Positions 26,963 through 33,588 of a stretch of 33,588 bases of DNA are shown piece by piece. Origin of the DNA: Chthoniobacterales bacterium (GTDB lineage Bacteria > Verrucomicrobiota > Verrucomicrobiia > Chthoniobacterales > UBA6821). The translations under genes were made by a program, and so were the position numbers. Numbering within the stretch: position 1 is the first letter of the stretch; the number at the start of each line of letters is the position of its first letter. The notes under the pieces were generated by a model. That model saw only the letters and a program-made list of their open reading frames with translations, ran no database searches and was not told where the DNA came from. The stretch is taken from positions 1-33,588 of the forward strand of contig JAPJNA010000030.1 of NCBI GenBank assembly GCA_026461395.1. Direction: 5' to 3'.

Positions 26963-28011
26963 TGATACCCTACAGACGAGTGCTCTTGCTGATGATCGGT
27001 ACAGTCACACTACCCATTCTACAAATTGGTACCCTGCATGCCGACTGGTCACGGGTGACCGATCTGGACCAACCGGTGACGCGACTCTCACCCGATCCCC
27101 GGAAGGCAAAGTTGGCCATGAAGGCTCACTTCGAGGCGCAGATTGCAGCCAATGAAGCCTTCCTCAAGGAGGTCTCATCATCATCCAAGGATCCCCATAT
27201 CTACGAAGCCAAAGTACGAATCGCCGTGGCGCAGGCTAAGCTGGCTTCGCTGTACGGCAACCCTTCCGCAATCACTGAAGCACTCGAGAAACTGAAAATC
27301 TTGGAAAAGCAGGCTCCTGATGATTCCCAACATGCCGAGACGATGTTTCGCCGTCTCTCCCTCCAGTGGCAGAATCTCGGCGATACAGCCGACCAGCGTC
27401 GCGAGAACGCGACCACCTACGCTCGCCTGTTTGCGACGGAATTTCCCCAGGATCGACGGGCCCCACGCCTCCTGGCAGAGGCAGCCGCGCTCTGCGACAA
27501 CCATCCAGAAGAGAAAGCCAGGCTCATCGAGCAGGCTCTAACCCTGAGCAGGGAGGAGAGCCTCACACAGCGCCTTCAGGATGACAGGAAACGACTTTCA
27601 CAGCTGGGTAAGCCATTGGATCTTAGTTTCACCACCACGGAGGGGGAGCAGTTTAACCTCTCCAAGGAAAAGGGACATGTCGTTGCCCTGATCTTCTGGT
27701 CTGCAGAATCAGCCCCCTGCCTAGTCTGGATGCAGTATTTCTCACGGTATGCAGCCGAGATTCCGGCACTGAAAGTCGTGACAATAAGCCTCGACCGGGA
27801 TCGCACCGATCTGCGCTCGGCAATGCAGTCCTTGAATGTCACCTGGCCCACTTTCTTTGACGGCAAGGGATGGGATAACACGATCGCCCGACGCTTCGGC
27901 ATCAACACCATCCCCACACTCTGGCTGATCGACCGCAAGGGATGCCTTCAGGCGCTCAATGCCCGCAATGATTACCAGCTGAAGATTAGCGGCTTACTTC
28001 AGCAGAAATAA
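26959..28011 (+). CDS. Secreted TlpA/thioredoxin-fold protein lacking the first active-site Cys
   Basis: From the ATG that overlaps the preceding stop codon the protein has 350 residues. A signal peptide covers about 1-28 (VLLLMIGTVTLPILQ, ending LHA). A helical, TPR-like region rich in Ala/Leu/Glu spans about 60-215. A TlpA-like thioredoxin domain follows: VVALIFWSAESAPCLVWM and the cis-Pro motif TIPTLWLIDRKG. The usual WCxxC is replaced by Ser251-Ala-Pro-Cys254, so the nucleophilic first Cys is missing. The track start 23 codons upstream lies inside the EEP gene. A redox reductase role is therefore doubtful; binding or a one-Cys function is possible. Confidence 0.78.
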   Translation: MMIPYRRVLLLMIGTVTLPILQIGTLHADWSRVTDLDQPVTRLSPDPRKAKLAMKAHFEAQIAANEAFLKEVSSSSKDPHIYEAKVRIAVAQAKLASLYGNPSAITEALEKLKILEKQAPDDSQHAETMFRRLSLQWQNLGDTADQRRENATTYARLFATEFPQDRRAPRLLAEAAALCDNHPEEKARLIEQALTLSREESLTQRLQDDRKRLSQLGKPLDLSFTTTEGEQFNLSKEKGHVVALIFWSAESAPCLVWMQYFSRYAAEIPALKVVTISLDRDRTDLRSAMQSLNVTWPTFFDGKGWDNTIARRFGINTIPTLWLIDRKGCLQALNARNDYQLKISGLLQQK

Positions 28012-28031
28012 TCCTCAGATTATCTTTTTTT
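28008..28031 (+). terminator. Weak A/T-rich terminator after the TlpA-like gene
   Basis: ATAATC (28008-28013) and GATTAT (28018-28023) form a 6-bp stem with a CTCA loop, followed by C and seven T (28025-28031). The stem includes the stop codon. The geometry is right but the stem is weak. Confidence 0.45.
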
Positions 28032-28134
28032 CTTGGCCCGATAGTTGCTCTCCTCAGTCATCCCTTCTTCCCGTGTGGAACTGGGAACTGACTTTCATCC
28101 CCATCATGTGGCATTATCCTTCCCCAACTCTCCC

Positions 28135-29595
28135 ATGCTGCTGAACAACTATCAAACGGAAGACTTTTTTGACGAAATGTTCACGGAGGGAGGGCATGGT
28201 GTCCGACCCCACTACCAGCGCGTCGCTGATCGACTCCAGTCACTGGATAGCGGAGAGCATCGGCGCAAGCAGACTGCAGTCGATCTAGCCTTCATGCGTG
28301 GAGGTGTCACCTTCACGGTCTACAACGACGATCAGGGGACCGAGCGGATCTTTCCCTTCGATCTCGTGCCCCGTGTCATCCCGGACACAGAGTGGCAGCG
28401 GATCGAGAAGGGCCTGATCCAGAGGATCACCGCCCTAAATCTCTTCCTGCACGACATCTATCACGACCAGAAGATCCTCAAGGACCGGATCATTCCCCCT
28501 CACTACATCCTCGGGGCAAAGCATTTCCGCCGTGAGTTCATGGGATTCAATGTCCCTAAAGATATCTATGTCCACGTCTGCGGCACCGATCTGATCCGCG
28601 ACCGCGATGGGAACTATCTCGTTCTGGAGGATAATCTCCGCTGCCCCTCGGGTGCCAGCTACATGCTCGAGAACCGCGCGGCTCTCAAGCGTGCCTTCCC
28701 CGATCTCTACCGCAATGCCCGCGTGCAACCGGTAGACAACTACGCAGCCGACCTTCGCAAGGTCCTCCAGTATGTTTCTCCCCCATCGCTCGGGAGTGTA
28801 CAGCCGAATGTCGTTCTAATGACACCGGGCGTCTTCAACAGCGCCTACTTCGAGCATGCCTTCTTGGCACGCCAGATGGGCATTCCCATCGTCGAGGGAC
28901 GCGATTTGGTCGTCCGGGATGCACGCGTCTACATGCGTACGACCTCGGGACTCGTTCCCGTCGATGTCATCTACCGCAGGATCGACGATGACTTCCTTGA
29001 TCCCACTGTGTTCCGCCCAGACTCTCTCTTGGGAGTTCCCGGCCTCGTCCATGCCTACCGCTCGGGCAATGTAAGCCTCGCGAACAGCATCGGCACCGGC
29101 GTGGCCGATGACAAGGTGGTCTACTACTTCGTTCCAAAAATCATCAAATACTACCTCGGCGAGGAGCCGATCCTGCCGAATGTCGATACGTTTCTGGCAA
29201 GCGAGCCGCAGGACCGAGGCTTCATCCTGGAGAATCTCGGAAAGCTCGTGGTCAAGTCGGCCAATGAAGCGGGCGGCTATGGCATGCTCATGGGTCCCTG
29301 GGCTAGCAAGGAGGAGATCGAGAGTTTCCGCGAGCAGATCCTGGCTAATCCCCGCAACTTTATCGCCCAACACCCGATCTCTCTCTCGCGACACCCCACC
29401 TGGTGCAACACCGAGACGGGAGGTGGATTCGAAGGGCGCCATGTCGATCTGCGTCCTTATATCCTTTATGGAGAAAAGATCACCGTTACTCCCGGGGGCC
29501 TCACCCGCGTGGCGCTCCGCAAGGGATCACTGGTTGTCAATTCCTCCCAAGGCGGTGGCTCCAAGGATACCTGGGTGCTCCATGGTGATTCCTAG
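28135..29595 (+). CDS. Circularly permuted type 2 ATP-grasp protein (DUF404/DUF407)
   Basis: This is a predicted ATP-dependent carboxylate-amine ligase. From the start [16 protein letters not shown] the protein has 486 residues. Family segments are [13 protein letters not shown], then [13 protein letters not shown] and [19 protein letters not shown]-like [22 protein letters not shown] and [14 protein letters not shown] follow, with [15 protein letters not shown] and [11 protein letters not shown] near the end. The track start 30 codons upstream has no family similarity and is less likely. It leads the three-gene set with alpha-E and transglutaminase genes. These sets have been predicted to make or attach short peptides, but no product is known. 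Confidence 0.88.
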   Translation: MLLNNYQTEDFFDEMFTEGGHGVRPHYQRVADRLQSLDSGEHRRKQTAVDLAFMRGGVTFTVYNDDQGTERIFPFDLVPRVIPDTEWQRIEKGLIQRITALNLFLHDIYHDQKILKDRIIPPHYILGAKHFRREFMGFNVPKDIYVHVCGTDLIRDRDGNYLVLEDNLRCPSGASYMLENRAALKRAFPDLYRNARVQPVDNYAADLRKVLQYVSPPSLGSVQPNVVLMTPGVFNSAYFEHAFLARQMGIPIVEGRDLVVRDARVYMRTTSGLVPVDVIYRRIDDDFLDPTVFRPDSLLGVPGLVHAYRSGNVSLANSIGTGVADDKVVYYFVPKIIKYYLGEEPILPNVDTFLASEPQDRGFILENLGKLVVKSANEAGGYGMLMGPWASKEEIESFREQILANPRNFIAQHPISLSRHPTWCNTETGGGFEGRHVDLRPYILYGEKITVTPGGLTRVALRKGSLVVNSSQGGGSKDTWVLHGDS

Positions 29596-29628
29596 TTAAA
29601 CGATCCTCTCGAGCACTCTCTTTTCCGC

Positions 29629-30708
29629 ATGAGCGAAACTTTTATCCCCACGGCTCAGAAGCCGATTTCGAATCGGCGCGACAGCCTTGTCATGCTCTCC
29701 CGCGTGGCAAATTCCCTCTACTGGATGAGCCGCTATATCGAGCGCTCGGAGAATGTCGCCCGCCTGCTCGACGTAAATCTCCAGCTGATGCTGGATTTCG
29801 CGGACTTCGATGACGATCAGCTCGAGAAACACTGGCTTCCTATTCTTTGCTCGGCCGGCAATGAGAAGACCTTCTTCCAGCTATACGAGAAAGCCGATAG
29901 CGAAAGCGTCACCGAGTTTCTGACCTTCCGGGAAGAGAATCCCAACTCCATCATCTCCTGTCTCTTCTCCGCACGTGAGAATGCGCGTCAGGTCCGTGAT
30001 CAGATCTCCCTGGAGATGTTCGAGACGCTCAACGAGTGCTACCTTTTCCTGAAGTCGAGTAACGCCCGAGAGGTATGGCAGACGGGAGCCCATGAATTTT
30101 ACGAGCAGATCAAAAAATACTCCCACCTCTTCCAGGGACTCACCGGATCGACCTTCACCCGCAACGAGGGGTACGAGTTTATCAATCTCGGCAAGTTCCT
30201 GGAGCGCGCCGACAAAACCTCGCGCATCCTCGATCTGAAATACCATATCCTACTCCCCAGCGTGGCGGATGTGGGAGGAGCCGTGGATGCGGCACAGTGG
30301 CAGGCAATCCTTCGCTCGGCCAGTGCTCTGGAGGCTTACCGCCGTTTTCATGTCGAGGACATCCTTCCGAAGAAGGTGGCGGAGTTTCTCATCTTCTCAA
30401 CCACCTTCCCCCGATCGATCCGTGCCTGCATGCAGCATCTCGACGAGGATCTGCACCGCCTGAGTGGGAAGGAACGACGCGAATACAAGAGCCCGGAGGA
30501 ACGGGCATTTGGAAAGCTCCTTTCTGACATGAACTTCATGACCATCGAGGAGATCCTTGATACCGGTCTCCATCAGTTTCTCGAGCTCATCCAGACCACG
30601 CTGGATCAACTCGACGACCACATCTACCGAGAATACATGCACCATCCGCCAGTGGATAACCAAGCGGAAATCCTTCTTCATCAACAGCAGATGCAGCAAC
30701 AGCAATGA
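29629..30708 (+). CDS. Alpha-E domain protein (DUF403)
   Basis: The 359-residue, largely helical protein opens its domain with MLSRVANSLYWMSRYIERSE, then NVARLLDVN, the hallmark of the alpha-E family. Later family-like stretches are SARENARQVRDQISLEMFE and FLERADKTSRILDLKYH. The about 20 residues before MLSRVAN are poorly conserved by eye, so 29692 is an alternative start. It has no recognised catalytic motif. Alpha-E proteins are almost always encoded beside circularly permuted ATP-grasp and transglutaminase-like genes, as here, and may scaffold them. The stop overlaps the next start as ATGA. Confidence 0.88.
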   Translation: MSETFIPTAQKPISNRRDSLVMLSRVANSLYWMSRYIERSENVARLLDVNLQLMLDFADFDDDQLEKHWLPILCSAGNEKTFFQLYEKADSESVTEFLTFREENPNSIISCLFSARENARQVRDQISLEMFETLNECYLFLKSSNAREVWQTGAHEFYEQIKKYSHLFQGLTGSTFTRNEGYEFINLGKFLERADKTSRILDLKYHILLPSVADVGGAVDAAQWQAILRSASALEAYRRFHVEDILPKKVAEFLIFSTTFPRSIRACMQHLDEDLHRLSGKERREYKSPEERAFGKLLSDMNFMTIEEILDTGLHQFLELIQTTLDQLDDHIYREYMHHPPVDNQAEILLHQQQMQQQQ

Positions 30709-31610
30709 TTTCCCATTCTTCCCCAACGCCGGAAGTTAAAGGAGCGAAGGTTCCATGGACGGAGCCGATCCTTCTCTCGATCTCCCATCTCACTCGTTAC
30801 ACCTACGAGGGAGCGGTGCAGGATAGCTTCAACGAGGCACGCCTGCAGCCGATCACCGACACACTTCAGCAATGCCGGGATTTTCGCTTCACGATCGATC
30901 CGACCTCCTCGGTTCGTGACTATCCCGATTTCTACGACAACTGCGTTCATTACTTCGATGTCCCTCAACCTCATGAATCACTCGAAGTCTTGGCAGAATC
31001 CGAGGTTCAGACCATCACCGAGACGCGAGGCCCCGTTCCCGAAGCGGGACTAAAGAGCCTGGAAGACCCCTCGGTGAGGGAGCAGAACTTCGACTTCCTG
31101 CATGCCTCGGAATTCGTCTCTCTGGAGGCCGATGTCTGGAGAGAAGCAGTTGACGCGCTGCCCGGTGGAGTCAGCAATGTCTGGCAGGACACCGCGACGA
31201 TCGGCGAATATATCCATCGCAACTACAAGTACACCCCGCTTTCCACCAACGTGAACACCCGCGCCATCGAGGTGATCAAGAGGAAGCAGGGCGTCTGTCA
31301 GGACTTTGCCCACCTGATGCTCGGAATCTGCCGGACTCACGGCATTCCCGCCCGCTACGTCAGTGGCTATTTCCTTAACCAGCACAAGCTCCCCGGAGAG
31401 ATCGAGGCCAGCCATGCATGGCTCGAGGTCTTCATCCCCGGCTACGGTTGGAAGGGCTACGATCCGACCCATCGACGAGAGGCTGATACCCGCTATGTGA
31501 AGCTGGCGGTGGGACGTGACTACGGTGACATTCGTCCCGTGGGAGGAACCTTCCGTGGGAAGGGAACGCGCAAGATGGTCGTCGAAGTCTCCGTCCAGCG
31601 GATCTCGTAG
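30705..31610 (+). CDS. Transglutaminase-like cysteine protease/amidotransferase family protein
   Basis: The 301-residue protein has an N-terminal beta-rich domain typical of bacterial transglutaminase-like proteins (LSISHLTRYTYEGAVQDS). A papain-fold core follows. The catalytic triad is visible as C198 in QGVCQDFAH, H237 in ASHAWLEVF and D253 in GYDPTH. It ends with VVEVSVQRIS. No signal peptide is seen, so action in the cytoplasm is likely. It overlaps the alpha-E gene by 4 bp and closes the three-gene set. In such sets the enzyme is predicted to cleave or transfer peptides made by the ATP-grasp partner. Confidence 0.9.
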   Translation: MISHSSPTPEVKGAKVPWTEPILLSISHLTRYTYEGAVQDSFNEARLQPITDTLQQCRDFRFTIDPTSSVRDYPDFYDNCVHYFDVPQPHESLEVLAESEVQTITETRGPVPEAGLKSLEDPSVREQNFDFLHASEFVSLEADVWREAVDALPGGVSNVWQDTATIGEYIHRNYKYTPLSTNVNTRAIEVIKRKQGVCQDFAHLMLGICRTHGIPARYVSGYFLNQHKLPGEIEASHAWLEVFIPGYGWKGYDPTHRREADTRYVKLAVGRDYGDIRPVGGTFRGKGTRKMVVEVSVQRIS

Positions 31611-31642
31611 GAGATCGGTAATTGGGGGATGGAGGGCATCTC

Positions 31643-31658
31643 GCGCAGAGGCGCAGAG
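31643..31658 (+). repeat. GCGCAGAG octamer, two exact copies
   Basis: GCGCAGAG occurs twice in tandem, preceded by TCTC and followed by a diverged unit. It matches the arrays at 21035, 22974 and 23200. No GxxExxY gene is next to it. Confidence 0.75.
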
Positions 31659-31857
31659 AACCGAAGAAATCAGGAAACTAACCCTCGGCCCTCTTCCTAA
31701 TCCAGCGGGCTTTTCACCGCGATTACCGGCTAGTTGAGCACATGGGAGAGCAAGCTTTGTGAAAATCTGGCCCACCTCTCATCCCACTGCGCATCGTATT
31801 TAGGCGAACTCTGTGGCTCCTTGGAAATCAACGATTTATCAATCTTTTTCAAGTTAG

Positions 31858-31896
31858 CACATGTGATTGATTATTGCAGTATAATGACATGTCATT
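31858..31896 (+). promoter_or_regulatory. Candidate promoter with overlapping palindromic operator of the sulfatase gene
   Basis: TATAAT (31880-31885) is a perfect -10 box but no -35 match lies at the right distance. The 14-bp perfect palindrome AATGACATGTCATT (31883-31896) overlaps it. A second CATG palindrome, CACATGTG (31858-31865), is centred 28 bp upstream. This looks like an activator/repressor site pair, by sequence symmetry only. Confidence 0.4.
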
Positions 31897-31941
31897 CTGA
31901 AATACGTTCGGCAAAAATGAAATAAGGCGGAAGAATCACCA

Positions 31942-33582
31942 ATGAAGGCCCTCACGCGACGAGTATTCATCACCACCGCATCCGCGGCAGTATTCATAGC
32001 GGCTTTCGGCAATCGGCTCTTCGCAGAGGAGAAATCAGCCAAGCAACCCAATATCCTGTTTCTTGTCGCGGATGACCTGAGATGGAACAGCACCGGATTC
32101 GGCGGAGATCCGCTGGTACAAACACCGAACCTGGATCGGCTCGGGGCGGCGGGCGTCATATTCAACCGGGCGGCCGTCACCACCTCGATCTGCATGGCCA
32201 GCCGTGCCAGCATGTTAACTGGCCAATGGCTCAGTCGCATGGGCGGTGCGCGGGTCACACCGCAAACCTGGAAGGACACGTGGCCCGCTCAACTTCGGGC
32301 TGCCGGTTACTATGGCGGCCACATCGGCAAGATTCACGTGAGCGGACAGAGCGCTTCCGGCTATGACTTCTGGGCGGGGCGAAATGGCCCCTACCATTGG
32401 CTGAAAGGCAACGGCGCCGAGGGCGGGGGCATTCACAGCATTCAAAAGGACACGGACGAAGCGCTGCGATTCCTGGACAAGCGGCCGAAGGACAAGCCTT
32501 TCTTCCTGCAAGTCGCCTACACTGTGCCACATGCGGAAGACCACGACCCGAAACAATACCTTCCGATGCCACAAGAAGATGCGCTTTACGCCGCTCGCGC
32601 CGTGCCCGTGCCGGAAACTGTGGCCCCTGAATACTGGCTACGGCTGCCGCCGTTTTTCCGTGAGGCTAGGAATGAGAGCCGGGCTCGCTGGACGAAGCGC
32701 TTTGATACGCCGGAGAAATATCAGGAGATGGTCAAAAACTACTACCGCCTCATCAGCGGCATGGACCGCAGCATCGGGACTATTCTCGAGGCCTTGCGCG
32801 CCGGGGGCGTCTCCGACAACACCGTGGTCGTCTTTATCGGTGATAAATGGCTACTTCCTCGGGAACATGGGTTAGCGGACAAATGGTATGCCTATGAGGA
32901 AAGTTTGCGGGTGCCATTGCTTATCTACGATCCGCGGTTGCCGGCAGAAGGTCGCGGGAAGCGTTGTGACAACTGGGTGCTGAATGTGGATATCGCGCCA
33001 ACGTTTTGCGCTATGGCTGGTGTGAAGGCACCCGCCGCAATGCAGGGCTGTGACATCACCCCCCTCCTGCACGGACAGACACCTGCCGCCTGGCGAACGG
33101 ATTTTCTGTATCAGTTTAAATGGTACAGCGAAGTCATCCCGGCATCCGAAGCCGTTTGCAGCAAAGATTGGAAATACATCCGCTGGGTGGGACACCGCAC
33201 CGAGGAGCTCTTCGATCTTCGCAATAATCCCTTGGAAACCCGGGATCTCTCGAAAGATCCGGCACATGCCGCCGACCTCGCCCGCCTGAGAGCCCGGTGT
33301 GACGAGTTGAAGAGGGAAGTGGGCGGCTCGACGCTGCAAGATTTAACCAATATGCCGTATGGCGTGAAGGAAAAAATAAGTGATGCCACCGGAGAATCTC
33401 AGGTTGTTTCTAACGGTCGACTTTGGCGCCGTGTGGAATGCTCAACGCGTTTGAAGAGTACAAGTGACGACCTTTTAGTTGATAATTATGAAGGGTCTTA
33501 TGTAGTTGATGGGGTGCTGATGGGGTATAAGTCCCTAATCAGCAATGAAGAACAGATATTCAAAAGGTGCGCACGTTTCTGA
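31942..33582 (+). CDS. Tat-exported sulfatase with compensated frameshift and suspect C-terminus
   Basis: This type I sulfatase would cleave sulfate esters outside the cytoplasm after export through Tat (TRRVFITTASAAVF signal, about 1-28). Metal-site Asp-Asp lies at residues 44-45 (VADDLRWN). The formylglycine site is C84-M-A-S-R, a CxASR variant of CxPSR. Later LADKWYAYEESLRVPLLIYD is family-typical. Residues 301-307 read DKWLLPR where the family has DNGYFLG. Removing one A at 32845-32847 and adding one G at 32861-32863 restores DNGYFLGEHG. The last about 70 residues are not sulfatase-like and follow an A6 run. A plausible Shine-Dalgarno-like AAGGCGG precedes the ATG. Substrate unknown. Confidence 0.85.
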   Translation: MKALTRRVFITTASAAVFIAAFGNRLFAEEKSAKQPNILFLVADDLRWNSTGFGGDPLVQTPNLDRLGAAGVIFNRAAVTTSICMASRASMLTGQWLSRMGGARVTPQTWKDTWPAQLRAAGYYGGHIGKIHVSGQSASGYDFWAGRNGPYHWLKGNGAEGGGIHSIQKDTDEALRFLDKRPKDKPFFLQVAYTVPHAEDHDPKQYLPMPQEDALYAARAVPVPETVAPEYWLRLPPFFREARNESRARWTKRFDTPEKYQEMVKNYYRLISGMDRSIGTILEALRAGGVSDNTVVVFIGDKWLLPREHGLADKWYAYEESLRVPLLIYDPRLPAEGRGKRCDNWVLNVDIAPTFCAMAGVKAPAAMQGCDITPLLHGQTPAAWRTDFLYQFKWYSEVIPASEAVCSKDWKYIRWVGHRTEELFDLRNNPLETRDLSKDPAHAADLARLRARCDELKREVGGSTLQDLTNMPYGVKEKISDATGESQVVSNGRLWRRVECSTRLKSTSDDLLVDNYEGSYVVDGVLMGYKSLISNEEQIFKRCARF

Positions 33583-33588
33583 GGCCCG

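Larger units (their letters stand above)
31611..31941. other. 331-bp gap before the sulfatase gene
   Basis: No gene was seen. It contains a GCGCAGAG octamer pair near its left end, an A/T-rich segment from about 31800, a perfect TATAAT and a 14-bp palindrome. The track ORFs here have no family features. Confidence 0.5.

Noticed and set aside
31734-31925. 63-aa plus-strand ORF before the sulfatase
   Set aside because: No family features; it overlaps the promoter-like TATAAT and palindrome and has low coding character.

Overview
This window reads as ordinary chromosome of a Gram-negative, outer-membrane-bearing bacterium. It carries Mla lipid transport, PBP2, Tat and lipoate genes. The gene style, the LexA type and the scarcity of Shine-Dalgarno sequences make Verrucomicrobiota (Spartobacteria-like) my best guess. 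That is an inference: no rRNA or marker comparison was possible. No prophage, integron, CRISPR array, tRNA or rRNA was found.

Layout. (1) 1-6679, minus strand: a tight block ftsK - RodZ-like HTH protein - rimO - mlaE - mlaF - mlaD (mlaD runs off the left edge). (2) 6743-15022, plus strand: manA, carB, an ExoD-family membrane protein and a P-type cation ATPase; a palindrome and candidate structured RNA follow carB. (3) 15200-17548, minus strand: pgi then pgl (upper glycolysis and oxidative pentose phosphate). (4) 17638-20645, plus strand: tsaE-tsaB-mrdA (tRNA t6A synthesis plus a cell-elongation transpeptidase). (5) 20788-25467, minus strand: a DUF6364-type orphan antitoxin-like gene, a small ORF, lexA with a strong inverted repeat at its promoter, lipA, a GxxExxY gene remnant between octamer arrays, a secreted chorismate mutase, recR and a zinc-finger-less DnaJ/CbpA. 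(6) 25606-31610, plus strand: tatA, a secreted EEP-family phosphoesterase coupled to a TlpA-like protein lacking its first active-site Cys, then the conserved trio circularly permuted ATP-grasp / alpha-E / transglutaminase. (7) 31942-33582, plus strand: a Tat-exported sulfatase with a compensated double frameshift over a metal-binding motif.

The most unusual signal is not a gene. Many short intergenic spacers are built of degenerate tandem repeats with short periods (7, 8, 9, 11 or 14 bp), with a different unit in each spacer. They often sit just upstream of a start codon and sometimes run into the stop codon of the preceding gene. A separate octamer family (GCGCAGAG) recurs at four places, two of them in opposite orientation around the GxxExxY remnant. 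Several promoter-like sequences place the -10 box only 9-13 nt before the ATG, which suggests leaderless transcripts.
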